A program made the translations under genes and the position numbers. Under the pieces are notes generated by a model. That model was given only the letters and a program-made list of their open reading frames with translations, searched no databases and was not told where the DNA came from. This document shows, piece after piece, positions 52,358 to 60,342 of a stretch of 64,000 bases of DNA. The stretch's first letter is position 1. Each line of letters starts with the position of its first letter. The stretch comes from Mucilaginibacter sp. (GTDB taxonomy: Bacteria; Bacteroidota; Bacteroidia; Sphingobacteriales; Sphingobacteriaceae): the NCBI RefSeq assembly GCF_028288225.1, contig NZ_JAQBOC010000003.1, positions 1-64,000 of the forward strand, written 5' to 3'.

Positions 52358-54025
52358 TTATTTAATAGGATATCCCATAATAACAATTTCTCCTGCAAAT
52401 GACGGATCTTTTTTAAATAGATCAGTACTGGCTGTTTTTGGTGGCTGTATCCCTTTTAAATAATAAGTAACGGCAAGTTTATAGCTCCCCGGATCTGTAT
52501 TAACTGTGCCGGAAAAGGCATTTACTACTCTTTTCACTTCCTCATCGCAACCGCTGCCAATTCCTTTTAAAATCGAAATATCAGCTAATTTATGATCATT
52601 TGTTACCGTAAACTGAACAATAACGCTACCAATTAAATTGTTTTCGAAAGCGCGCGTCGGGTAGTGTGTGTTTTTTGCCATGTATTTACTTAACGCTTCA
52701 AAAGGGCTTAAAGGAGGCATAGCAGGTGGCGGCGGTGGTGGTGCTGGCGTTTTTTGCTGTATGTTTTTTATAACAGTAGCCCTCGCGTTGTTAATCTCGC
52801 TTTTTATATCAGAGGAAGGAGACGATGCCTGTGCCAATTTTACATCAGCAATAGCTATAGGACCCTCCGATTTTGAATTAATTGATGATTTTGACGCAGG
52901 CAAAAGCTTAAGAGTTATTACATCACCTGATTTTTTATTTTTTGATGGTACCCGAGGAAGTTTAACATCTTTCACCGTTACCATGTCATCCGATTTTGCA
53001 CTTTTGGGCGGCGCAGGTGGTGGTGGCGGCGGAATTTTTTTGTCAGCAGACAACTTTACCTGGATAACAGTATCCGCATTTTTGTTTTTTAAAACATCCG
53101 GGTTTTTGGTTACAGGTGTTTGTAAACTAAATAATTTATTTGCCGGCAAAATATTGACCCAGCCATAACTTTTTGAAAATGCCAGTGTCGACATACATAG
53201 TAATGCCCCGCAAACGGGAATTACTGTCAGGTACTTTAGCCTTGCTAAATTACCCGAGCGTTTTTGGTTTAACATAATGATCCTCTTTTTTAGTAAATTA
53301 TAATTAAAAAATGAATGCGTTATGGAGGAGCCGCTTATGCCATAAGCATTGCTTACCAGGAAAGACGAATAGGTGAGGGCATCGTTTTCAAAGGCGGCCG
53401 TTTGTTCGTCGGCAATATATTCATGCACTGTTTTAAGGCTTCTTTGCAACAGATATATAAAGGGGTTAAACCAACTGACGATCTTAATCAACTCTAAAAA
53501 AATAATATCAAATGAATGCTTTTGGTTGATGTGTACCAGCTCATGCCTGATAATGGTTTCCGCGCCTGACACCTTTGTACCTATAAAAACGTAATTAAAA
53601 AAGGAAAAAGCTGTATTTGAATCTTTAACCCTTACCAGTTTATACTTATCATCAAGCACATCTTTTTGAGCACGGGTTAGCTTTATCAGCTGGAAGACCT
53701 TCAATATAAATACTGCCAGCATAGCAGCAGTGCCCAGGATATAGGCATATAAAAGGCTACCCTGCAAAGTAAAATGAGATACCTCAGTTGTGCCAATTGA
53801 CTTAAAATTAGGGTTGGTAATAACGGTTATAACCTGGCCGCCGTCCATATATGATCTCAGTGCTCCGATTTGAATCAGTGGTATCAGGTATGATAAAACG
53901 CAGGTAATTAACAGGTAGATCCTGTTTAATTTATAGTGTGTTTCCTTATCTAACAAAATAAAATACAATAGGTAAAACACCGCCAGGTAAATATTTGCCT
54001 CCAAAAGATAATGCAGCCAGCTCAT
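52358..54025 (-). CDS. BlaR1-like M56 peptidase with C-terminal TonB domain
   Basis: A 555-residue membrane sensor. Four N-terminal helices (about 8-25, 34-52, 93-112 and one near 270) surround an M56 metallopeptidase core with HELVHINQKHSFD (HExxH-type) and a downstream Glu in TVHEYIADEQ. Then comes a long periplasmic linker rich in Pro (two PPPPPP tracts) and Lys/Ser, and a TonB C-terminal domain (FENNLIGSVIVQFTVTNDHKLADI). The layout resembles BlaR1/MecR1 signal transducers with TonB replacing the penicillin-sensing domain. Its ATG overlaps the repressor gene's stop by 4 nt, so it is the sensor/protease for that BlaI-like repressor. Confidence 0.9.
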   Translation of the reverse strand: MSWLHYLLEANIYLAVFYLLYFILLDKETHYKLNRIYLLITCVLSYLIPLIQIGALRSYMDGGQVITVITNPNFKSIGTTEVSHFTLQGSLLYAYILGTAAMLAVFILKVFQLIKLTRAQKDVLDDKYKLVRVKDSNTAFSFFNYVFIGTKVSGAETIIRHELVHINQKHSFDIIFLELIKIVSWFNPFIYLLQRSLKTVHEYIADEQTAAFENDALTYSSFLVSNAYGISGSSITHSFFNYNLLKKRIIMLNQKRSGNLARLKYLTVIPVCGALLCMSTLAFSKSYGWVNILPANKLFSLQTPVTKNPDVLKNKNADTVIQVKLSADKKIPPPPPPAPPKSAKSDDMVTVKDVKLPRVPSKNKKSGDVITLKLLPASKSSINSKSEGPIAIADVKLAQASSPSSDIKSEINNARATVIKNIQQKTPAPPPPPPAMPPLSPFEALSKYMAKNTHYPTRAFENNLIGSVIVQFTVTNDHKLADISILKGIGSGCDEEVKRVVNAFSGTVNTDPGSYKLAVTYYLKGIQPPKTASTDLFKKDPSFAGEIVIMGYPIK

Positions 54026-54399
54026 GATTTTTTGTTTTTAAGGTTATTAATTAATGAGGATAACTCATCCAGTTCCTTTACACCAAGGTCCTTTTCATCT
54101 ACAATAAATGATACCAAGCTTTTGTAAGAATTACTAAAATAGTTCTTCATCATTTTATCAAAGGTGAACTTCTTATACTCGTCATCACTAATGGCAGGGA
54201 AGTAAACATGCGAGTTACCATAAGCTTTATGGTCAATAAATCCCTTACCTTCAAGCACCCTTACAACTGTTGAAACAGTGTTATATGCTGGTTTAGGATC
54301 GGGCATTTCTTCAATAATATCTTTTACAATGGCTTCCTTTAGCTGCCACAAGATCTGCATTACCTGTTCTTCGGCTTTGGTTAATTCTTTAATGTTCAT
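54022..54399 (-). CDS. BlaI/MecI/CopY-family transcriptional repressor
   Basis: A 125-residue winged-helix repressor: LTKAEEQVMQILWQLKEAIVKDI, PAYNTVSTVVRVLEGKGFIDHK (recognition helix) and a C-terminal dimerisation helix bundle. By analogy with BlaI, it is cleaved when the membrane peptidase is triggered. Three near-identical palindromes (54403-54468) lie directly before its start codon, so it very probably represses its own operon and perhaps the divergent dprA. Confidence 0.93.
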   Translation of the reverse strand: MNIKELTKAEEQVMQILWQLKEAIVKDIIEEMPDPKPAYNTVSTVVRVLEGKGFIDHKAYGNSHVYFPAISDDEYKKFTFDKMMKNYFSNSYKSLVSFIVDEKDLGVKELDELSSLINNLKNKKS

Positions 54400-54402
54400 A
54401 GC

Positions 54403-54468
54403 AAACTATTTTTATAGTTAGATAAAGATAAAACTATTTTTATAGTTTGCAAACTATTTTTGTAGTTT
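54403..54468. promoter_or_regulatory. Triple BlaI-type operator
   Basis: Three 18-bp palindromes: AAACTATTTTTATAGTTA (54403-54420), AAACTATTTTTATAGTTT (54431-54448) and AAACTATTTTTGTAGTTT (54451-54468), with AAACTA/TAGTTT half-sites. Start spacings are 28 and 20 bp. The first is 3 nt from the repressor ATG. Confidence 0.88.
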
Positions 54469-54563
54469 TTTATTTTTTGCTAAAATTGTTAGGATTTTTA
54501 TATTTTAGGGGGATAATAGCGGCGCTGTAAATTAATTCAGAAATAGTCGCTTGTAACTTAAAT

Positions 54564-55664
54564 ATGTCACTACTTCATCGTGTTGCCTTAACCTTCGTAA
54601 AAAACATTGGTCCAACCTTAGCCAAATCATTGGTAGCGCATTTTGGCGATGCTGAAAAGGTATTCAGCGCTTCGGCGGTTAAACTGTTAAAAGTACCGGG
54701 GATAGGAGAGAAGACGGTTGGACAGCTTGATTTTGATGTTGCCCTTAAAAAGGCTGAAAACGAGTTGAAATTTATTGAAAAGAATGGGGTAGAGGTTATA
54801 TTTTATACTGATGCCAAATATCCCAAACGCTTAAAAAGCTGTAACGATTCGCCTGTTTTATTATATGCCAAAGGCGATGCTGATTTAAATACACAGCATA
54901 TAGTTAGCATTGTTGGCACCCGTAATGCTACTGAATATGGCAAACAGCTATGCCGCCAATTGATTGAGGAGCTGCAACAACACAATGTTTTAGTAGTAAG
55001 CGGGCTTGCATTGGGTATTGATGTTGCCATACACAAAGAATGCTTAAAACAAAACGTACCGACAGTAGGTGTAATAGGGCATGGGCTGGATAGGATGTAT
55101 CCAAGCCAAAACCGGGCCACCGCCGAGAAAATGCTGGAGAACGGTGGACTATTATCCGAATATCCATCCGGAACAATCCCCGACAGAGAGAACTTTCCGC
55201 AACGTAACCGTATAGTTGCCGGTATTGCAGATGCTACTATCGTAGTTGAGGCAAGTATAAAAGGCGGCGCATTGATAACTGCCGAGATAGCAAACTCCTA
55301 CAACAGGGACGTGTTTGCTTTTCCGGGAAGGCTTGGGGATGAGTTTTCTGAAGGCTGTAATTTTTTGATCCGTAATAATAAGGCCCAACTGCTTACTTGT
55401 GTTGCCGACTTAGCTTACAGCTTAGGCTGGGAAAAGAAAGATAGTGTGAAACGGGTTATTGAGCAATATGTTTTACCGCTTGATCTGTCATCAGATGAAA
55501 GCCTGATATTTAATTTTATAAAAGAAAACAATGGGCCATTAGCTATTGATGATCTTTCAATAAAAACCAGCATGCCAACCAGTAAGCTGGCTATGAATTT
55601 GCTCAATATGGAAATGCAAGGGTACATCAGATCGCTACCGGGGAAAACCTATTGTATCTCCTGA
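54564..55664 (+). CDS. dprA: DNA-processing protein DprA
   Basis: A 366-residue protein that loads RecA on incoming single-stranded DNA during transformation. Order: N-terminal helix-hairpin-helix (FVKNIGPTLAKSLVAHFGDAE, VPGIGEKTVGQL, residues 10-60), Rossmann DNA-binding domain (SIVGTRNATEYGKQLCRQLI, VVSGLALGIDVAIHKECL, FPQRNRIVAGIADATIVVEA; about 100-300), C-terminal winged helix (DESLIFNFIKENNGPLAIDDLS). Full length. Divergent from the BlaI-like gene, with the operator array 95-160 bp upstream. Confidence 0.95.
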   Translation: MSLLHRVALTFVKNIGPTLAKSLVAHFGDAEKVFSASAVKLLKVPGIGEKTVGQLDFDVALKKAENELKFIEKNGVEVIFYTDAKYPKRLKSCNDSPVLLYAKGDADLNTQHIVSIVGTRNATEYGKQLCRQLIEELQQHNVLVVSGLALGIDVAIHKECLKQNVPTVGVIGHGLDRMYPSQNRATAEKMLENGGLLSEYPSGTIPDRENFPQRNRIVAGIADATIVVEASIKGGALITAEIANSYNRDVFAFPGRLGDEFSEGCNFLIRNNKAQLLTCVADLAYSLGWEKKDSVKRVIEQYVLPLDLSSDESLIFNFIKENNGPLAIDDLSIKTSMPTSKLAMNLLNMEMQGYIRSLPGKTYCIS

Positions 55665-55755
55665 TGATTTATTAGTTCAAAGGTTCATTAGTGTCTTGGA
55701 CTTGTCGGGTTTGACTAATGACTACCAACTCATGACTTTGGGCTATTCATTGGGC
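55665..55755. repeat. GTTCATTAGTG / CTAATGACTAC word array (array R)
   Basis: TTAGTTCAAAGGTTCATTAG left, GACTAATGACTACCAACTCA right, ending in TTCATTGGGCG at the sixA stop. Between convergent dprA and sixA; same words as arrays E-H. Confidence 0.5.
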
Positions 55756-56219
55756 GAACTGTAGTAAACTAATGTGCCTAGATCCCGGCTGGCCGAGGCC
55801 CAGCTATCTATTTCAAAATCAATCAGCGCTACAGTGCTTGTATGCACATCTCTTACTTCGCCGGTTAAATAATAGAGTATTTGAGCTATGCCGGGATTGT
55901 GCCCTACAAGCGCAATGAAGTCCTGCTGATTAGGGAATTCATTAATAACCTTTAATAAGGCTTTTTCACTAGCCGCATATATCGCTTTATTTGTTCCAGG
56001 TTGTGGTAAACCCAAATGATCAGTAAATATTTCGGCCGTAGTTTTGGCCCTTAATGCCGGGCTGGTTATTATTAGTTGAGGAATTATTGAACGCTCCTTT
56101 ATCCGGTCGGCCATAAAGCCGGCATCCTGCATACCGATATATTTTAACGGCCTGTCAATATCCTTTGCGGCTGTATCTTTCTCCGCTTTGGCATGTCGTA
56201 TCAGCAGTAACTTTTTCAT
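55743..56219 (-). CDS. Histidine phosphatase (SixA-like)
   Basis: A 158-residue member of the RHG phosphatase superfamily: LLIRHAKAEKDT with the catalytic His, IITSPALRAKTTAEI with Arg, and a second His in VALVGHNPGIAQIL. SixA in E. coli dephosphorylates phosphohistidine on signalling and PTS proteins; the target here is unknown. Convergent with dprA. Confidence 0.88.
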   Translation of the reverse strand: MKKLLLIRHAKAEKDTAAKDIDRPLKYIGMQDAGFMADRIKERSIIPQLIITSPALRAKTTAEIFTDHLGLPQPGTNKAIYAASEKALLKVINEFPNQQDFIALVGHNPGIAQILYYLTGEVRDVHTSTVALIDFEIDSWASASRDLGTLVYYSSPNE

Positions 56220-56238
56220 GGGATATTAATTAATGATC

Positions 56239-56300
56239 ATGAATTTGAACGAATTTCACAAATCACTAATTCGTAAAATTCGAATAAATCCGGGCAATTT
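56239..56300. repeat. GAATTTGAACG word array (array T)
   Basis: ATGAATTTGAACGAATTTCA and AATTCGTAAAATTCGAAT words; inverted AATTCG elements. It lies in the 196-bp gap upstream of sixA. Confidence 0.4.
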
Positions 56301-56415
56301 GTGCTTCAAATAAAAACATTACAAAGTACAATTAATTGATATTTAAATGAAGGTAATTTTCATATAAATTGTTTTAAATAATGTAGTTTGTTTTTGATTA
56401 TTGAGCCTTGTTTCT

Positions 56416-57447
56416 TTATCTGATAAATTTACTCAGGCTGTCAACAATTGTTTCAGGACTGATATTGTACAAACAAGCATAATCCTTACGAAAACAGGGT
56501 TTATTGCCATAAATTGAACAAGGCCTGCATTCTATATCATCAGCAATTATATTGTTTTCTGATTGTCCGTAACCTAAAAAGCCCGCAAAATGATGCGTAG
56601 CCCCCCAAACAGAAACCACCGGAATACCTTCCAATGATGCCAGATGCATTCCTGCCGAATCCATGCTCATCATTACATCAAGCTGGCTTATAACTGCGAG
56701 CTCCTGCTCCATGGTAATGCGCCTAACCAATGAGGTTACAGTATTGTACTTTTGCTGCCATTGCAAGCAAATCTCCTCTTCCAACAAAGAACCACCAAAA
56801 AGGAACAGGCTCACATTTTTATTATTTAGTGATTTAATAACTTCTTCTGTTCTATCCAATGGATAAATTTTGCCTTTGTGCTTTGCAAAAGGGGCTATGC
56901 CTATCCATGTGTTTGTTTTTTTACCGGTTACGGCAAGTATTTCATCAGTTAGCTGTTGTGGTTTTTTTATCAGTTGATGATCGAGTTTTACCTGAAAGCC
57001 TAACTCCTTAAATACATCAGCATAACGCTCAGTAGTTAATTTAAGCGGTTTTAGAATTTTATTAGGGAAACGGGTTAATAGTTTTTTGTCTTCCCGACCC
57101 TTATCAATATGAGCATAAGTTAATCCAGAAAACCGGAAGAGCTTTCTTAATACTTTTGTTCTTAAATTATCGTGCAGGTCTGCAAGAGCAGCGTATTGTG
57201 CATTTTTTTTGAGCACCCTGAATAACTTTATTATTCCTGCAAACCCTTTATAATGAAGGTTAAGATCTGCCGGGAAATAGGCAAGCCGGGGAATATCCTT
57301 AAAAAATTCCGCAAATTCGGGCCGGGAAACAAAAGTAATAGTTAGTTCAGGATTTTGATTTAGCACAGCTTTTATAACCGGAACCGTCATGGCCACATCG
57401 CCCATTGCCGAAAAACGAACAGCCAATATATGCTTTGGTGCGGGCAT
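56416..57447 (-). CDS. GT9-family ADP-heptose:LPS heptosyltransferase
   Basis: A 343-residue GT-B glycosyltransferase. ILAVRFSAMGDVAMTVPVI is the N-terminal GT9 motif; MDSAGMHLASLEGIPVVSVWGATH is the nucleotide-sugar site; the Cys-rich C-terminal segment CRPCSIYGNKPCFRKDYACL is common in this family. It transfers heptose from the ADP-heptose made by the genes just upstream (gmhA, hldC, hldA) to the LPS core. It starts at the base following the DUF4254 stop. Confidence 0.93.
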   Translation of the reverse strand: MPAPKHILAVRFSAMGDVAMTVPVIKAVLNQNPELTITFVSRPEFAEFFKDIPRLAYFPADLNLHYKGFAGIIKLFRVLKKNAQYAALADLHDNLRTKVLRKLFRFSGLTYAHIDKGREDKKLLTRFPNKILKPLKLTTERYADVFKELGFQVKLDHQLIKKPQQLTDEILAVTGKKTNTWIGIAPFAKHKGKIYPLDRTEEVIKSLNNKNVSLFLFGGSLLEEEICLQWQQKYNTVTSLVRRITMEQELAVISQLDVMMSMDSAGMHLASLEGIPVVSVWGATHHFAGFLGYGQSENNIIADDIECRPCSIYGNKPCFRKDYACLYNISPETIVDSLSKFIR

Positions 57448-58053
57448 TTATTTTTTGTTATTATACAAAACAGGGTTCAAATCAGGGTCGTTATACATCT
57501 TCATCTGGCGATAAACTTTCATGTATTTTTCTCCCTTTTGTATATCATCAATCAATTCATTAATTGCCAGCGACAGGTCTGTTTGTTGTTGCAAAAGAAC
57601 ACCCAGTTTTGCTTTGCGCTGGTTTAAATCGGCTTCATTAACATTTGTCCGGATGCTTTCTTCATGCATGTGATAAATCTTCAATGCAAGAATTGAAAGC
57701 CTGTCAATTGCCCATGCCGGGCTTTCTGTATTTATACGGGCATTGCTTAGCGGCCGGACATTTTTATACTTATCCAAAAAATAGCTGTCAATTTCTTCCA
57801 CAAGGTCCGTACGGTCCTGGTTTGACCTGTCAATTTTGCGTTTCCATTTCAATGCCACAACAGGATCGATAGCCGGGTTACGGATCTCATCCTCCATATG
57901 CCATTGAGCAGTATCTATCCAGCATTTGGCGTAAAGCAAATTTTCAAAAGAGCCTGTTTCATAGGGGTTTTCGTATGTTTTATTTATATCATTATATAAA
58001 TGATAATCATATATTGCCTTTATAAAAACCTTGTTGCAAAGCTCGCTTATCAT
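57448..58053 (-). CDS. DUF4254 protein in the heptose operon
   Basis: A 201-residue soluble, mostly helical protein; ENLLYAKCWIDTAQWHMEDEIR, IDPVVALKWKRKIDRSNQDRTDLVEEID and LSILALKIYHMHEES fit the Bacteroidota DUF4254 family. No signal peptide or known catalytic motif. It sits with 1-nt and 0-nt gaps between hldC and the GT9 heptosyltransferase, which strongly suggests a part in heptose transfer or LPS core assembly. The biochemical role is unknown. Confidence 0.88.
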   Translation of the reverse strand: MISELCNKVFIKAIYDYHLYNDINKTYENPYETGSFENLLYAKCWIDTAQWHMEDEIRNPAIDPVVALKWKRKIDRSNQDRTDLVEEIDSYFLDKYKNVRPLSNARINTESPAWAIDRLSILALKIYHMHEESIRTNVNEADLNQRKAKLGVLLQQQTDLSLAINELIDDIQKGEKYMKVYRQMKMYNDPDLNPVLYNNKK

Positions 58054-58054
58054 T

Positions 58055-58558
58055 TTATAGTTCTCTTTCTTTTATTTTTTTAATAATTGAGGTTGATGAA
58101 TATCCTTCAACAAAAGTAATGGTTTTTACTTCGCCTCCGTTAGCTATAACTTCTTTAGCCCCAACAATATTTTCAATTGAATAATCCGCGCCTTTCACTA
58201 ATATGTCCGGCATCAAAAAATTAATCACGTTAAGGGGTATGTCTTCATCAAACATAACAACACCATCAACAAAAAATAGCGATGCTAATATGGCTGCCCG
58301 ACTGTTTTGATCATTTATAGGGCGATTTTCGCCTTTAATTCGCTTTACAGAGCTATCTGTATTTAAGCCAATGATCAATTTATCACCCAATTCGGCAGCT
58401 TTTGCCAGGTAAGTAACATGGCCAATATGCAGTAAATCAAAAACTCCATTGGTAAACACTACCTTTTTGCCTTCCTTTTGCCATGCTGAAACCATGCCCT
58501 TAAGTGAAGACAAAGGTTGTATTTTATTTAATAACTCTTTTTCTAAATCGTTTCTCAT
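58055..58558 (-). CDS. hldC: D-glycero-beta-D-manno-heptose 1-phosphate adenylyltransferase
   Basis: A 167-residue nucleotidyltransferase (RfaE domain II as a separate protein): VVFTNGVFDLLHIGHVTYLAKA contains the HxGH ATP motif, GENRPINDQNSRAAIL and DILVKGADYSIENIVGA follow. It makes ADP-heptose from heptose-1-P and ATP. The kinase half (HldA) is encoded separately at 59249-60226. It starts 6 nt after gmhA and ends 1 nt before DUF4254. Confidence 0.93.
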   Translation of the reverse strand: MRNDLEKELLNKIQPLSSLKGMVSAWQKEGKKVVFTNGVFDLLHIGHVTYLAKAAELGDKLIIGLNTDSSVKRIKGENRPINDQNSRAAILASLFFVDGVVMFDEDIPLNVINFLMPDILVKGADYSIENIVGAKEVIANGGEVKTITFVEGYSSTSIIKKIKEREL

Positions 58559-58564
58559 GGTTTA

Positions 58565-59119
58565 TTAAAATAAATCGTCAACAGCTTTGCAAAGTATATG
58601 TCCTATCAAAATGTGCATTTCCTGGATCCGTGCTGTAACCTCCGATGGCACAATAATATTTAGATCGCACAAGCCGTTCATTTTACCACCGGCCCAGCCA
58701 GATAGCCCCAATGTTTTACAGCCAAATTTTCCGGCGGTTTCAAAAGCGTTCAATATTCCCTGGCTGTTACCACTGGTAGAAATACCAATAAACAGATCGC
58801 CTGGTTGTGCAAGGGCCTCAAGTTGTCTTGAAAAAACATGATCGTAGCCATAATCATTAGCAATTGCAGTTAAGGCGGATGTATCAGTTGTTAAGGCAAT
58901 GCCGGGCAAAGCTTTACGGCGTTTAACAAAACGCCCGCTTAGTTCAGCTGCAATGTGCTGGGCATCAGCCGCGCTGCCGCCATTACCGGCTATTAACACC
59001 TTATTCCCATTTTGTATGGCTGACACGATCATTTCGCACGCTTTTTCAATATTACCTGTGAGTTGTTCAATAACCTTTTTTATAAGTTGATAATGATCGT
59101 TTAATTCTTCAATAACCAT
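58565..59119 (-). CDS. gmhA: Sedoheptulose-7-phosphate isomerase
   Basis: A 184-residue SIS-domain isomerase: VLIAGNGGSAADAQHIAAELSGRF and GDLFIGISTSGNSQGILNAFE are the GmhA motifs, with a C-terminal metal His in EMHILIGHILC. It turns sedoheptulose-7-P into D-glycero-D-manno-heptose-7-P, the first step of the ADP-heptose pathway. The phosphatase GmhB and epimerase HldD are not in this window. The 81-bp repeat K lies upstream, between it and hldA. Confidence 0.94.
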   Translation of the reverse strand: MVIEELNDHYQLIKKVIEQLTGNIEKACEMIVSAIQNGNKVLIAGNGGSAADAQHIAAELSGRFVKRRKALPGIALTTDTSALTAIANDYGYDHVFSRQLEALAQPGDLFIGISTSGNSQGILNAFETAGKFGCKTLGLSGWAGGKMNGLCDLNIIVPSEVTARIQEMHILIGHILCKAVDDLF

Positions 59120-59125
59120 TTTTTA

Positions 59126-59206
59126 ATTTCAGATTTTTCACTTATCGTTTGTTTTCAATGGTGTTCAAGAGTGCTTCGCAGTTTCGGATGTTCGATTTCG
59201 GATTTC
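59126..59206. repeat. 81-bp dispersed repeat, TTTCGGAT family (copy K)
   Basis: Matches 27892-27972 at 77 of 81 positions, same orientation. It lies 7 nt upstream of the gmhA start codon. Confidence 0.85.
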
Positions 59207-59248
59207 TTTTATTTACACTAATTATGCAAATAAAGTATAAACCGCGAA

Positions 59249-60226
59249 CTATTCCATATCCTTTATAATTTCATCAATTGTAGTAGTTGCACTTCCAACC
59301 TGCCTTACCACAATAGCAGCAGCATGGTTTGCCAGCTCACAAGCTTCCTCAACTGTAAAGCCTGTTGCTATAAAATAAGCAATAGCAGCTATAACTGTAT
59401 CGCCTGCACCGGTCACATCAAAAACTTCTGTTGCCTTTACAGGTAGTAATTTACTGGCTTGCTCAGTAATAATTGCAATACCATCTTCTGAAAGCGTTAC
59501 AATTAAATATGATGTTTTAGTTTGTGCAAAAATAGTTTGTGCTGCTTTCTGCAACTCATCTATATTTTTTAACGATTCGGTCTTTGCTGCTTCGGCAAGT
59601 TCCTTACGGTTTGGTTTTATTAAAAAAGCACCATTATACTTCTCGTAATTCAGTCCTTTAGGGTCAATGATCACTTTCTTTTGATGATCATTTGCAATTT
59701 TTATAAGCTGTTGTGTAAGCGTGGGTGAAAATAATCCTTTATTATAATCTGAGAATATGATGATATCGGCACTGTCAATAATTGCAGTAAGTTTTTCGGT
59801 CAGTTCATTGGCTAAAGCTTCTGATATGGCATTAGTTACTTCTTTATCTATCCTTACCAGCTGGTGTCTTTCGGCTAAAACACGGGTTTTAACTGTAGTA
59901 GGCCTCGAATTATCTTTAATAATGATATTGGTTTTAACGCCCTCTGCCTCCAGTATTTCAATTAACTGATTGCCCATGGCATCATTGCCTATCACACCGG
60001 CAACAATAACGTTAGCGCCAAACGACACCAGGTTTTGAACAACATTGCCTGCACCACCAAGCGTTGTTGACTCATTTTTTACATTTACTATAGGAACGGG
60101 AGCCTCCGGAGATAATCGTGTGGCATTGCCCCAAATATAATGGTCGATCATCAGGTCGCCAATAACTAATATCGAAGGTTGTTTTTGTGCTGATTGAAGG
60201 GATAGTACTTTATCTATTATTGTCAT
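59249..60226 (-). CDS. hldA: D-glycero-beta-D-manno-heptose-7-phosphate kinase
   Basis: A 325-residue PfkB-family kinase (RfaE domain I): LVIGDLMIDHYIWGNATRLSPEAPVPI, TLGGAGNVVQNL, and the ATP/anion-hole motif DVTGAGDTVIAAIAYF with the catalytic Asp. It phosphorylates heptose-7-P at C1. The order hldA, gmhA, hldC, DUF4254, GT9 gives most of the path from sedoheptulose-7-P to heptose transfer. The start codon is part of an AATGAC word array and is overlapped by the UGA of an upstream mini-ORF. Confidence 0.94.
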   Translation of the reverse strand: MTIIDKVLSLQSAQKQPSILVIGDLMIDHYIWGNATRLSPEAPVPIVNVKNESTTLGGAGNVVQNLVSFGANVIVAGVIGNDAMGNQLIEILEAEGVKTNIIIKDNSRPTTVKTRVLAERHQLVRIDKEVTNAISEALANELTEKLTAIIDSADIIIFSDYNKGLFSPTLTQQLIKIANDHQKKVIIDPKGLNYEKYNGAFLIKPNRKELAEAAKTESLKNIDELQKAAQTIFAQTKTSYLIVTLSEDGIAIITEQASKLLPVKATEVFDVTGAGDTVIAAIAYFIATGFTVEEACELANHAAAIVVRQVGSATTTIDEIIKDME

Positions 60227-60254
60227 TGGTCATTTGTCATTAGGTCATTGGTGC
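60222..60254 (-). repeat. AATGAC word array upstream of hldA (array H1)
   Basis: On the coding strand: CCAATGACCTAATGACAAATGACC then the hldA ATGAC. ATG ACA AAT GAC CAA TGA ends with its TGA overlapping the hldA ATG. Confidence 0.7.
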
Positions 60255-60284
60255 ATAATTATAAGGCATTCCAGACCTTTTTTT

Positions 60285-60342
60285 CTTTCGGACTTTCCGG
60301 ACTTTCCGACTTCCGGACTGATTTCTAACCTCTAATCACTGA
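60285..60342. repeat. GGACTTTCC and TGATTAGAGGTTAG word arrays (H2 and O)
   Basis: 60285-60319 repeats CTTTCGGACTTTCCGGACTT words (as in array P, complement). 60321-60342 carries CTAACCTCTAATCACTGA (as in array N); the polX stop codon (60336-60338) is inside it. Confidence 0.65.

Noticed and set aside
52668..53168. 166-codon plus-strand ORF with Gly-rich runs
   Set aside because: It is the antisense of the Pro-rich linker of the M56/TonB gene (PPPPPP becomes GGGGGG); no start context or homology.
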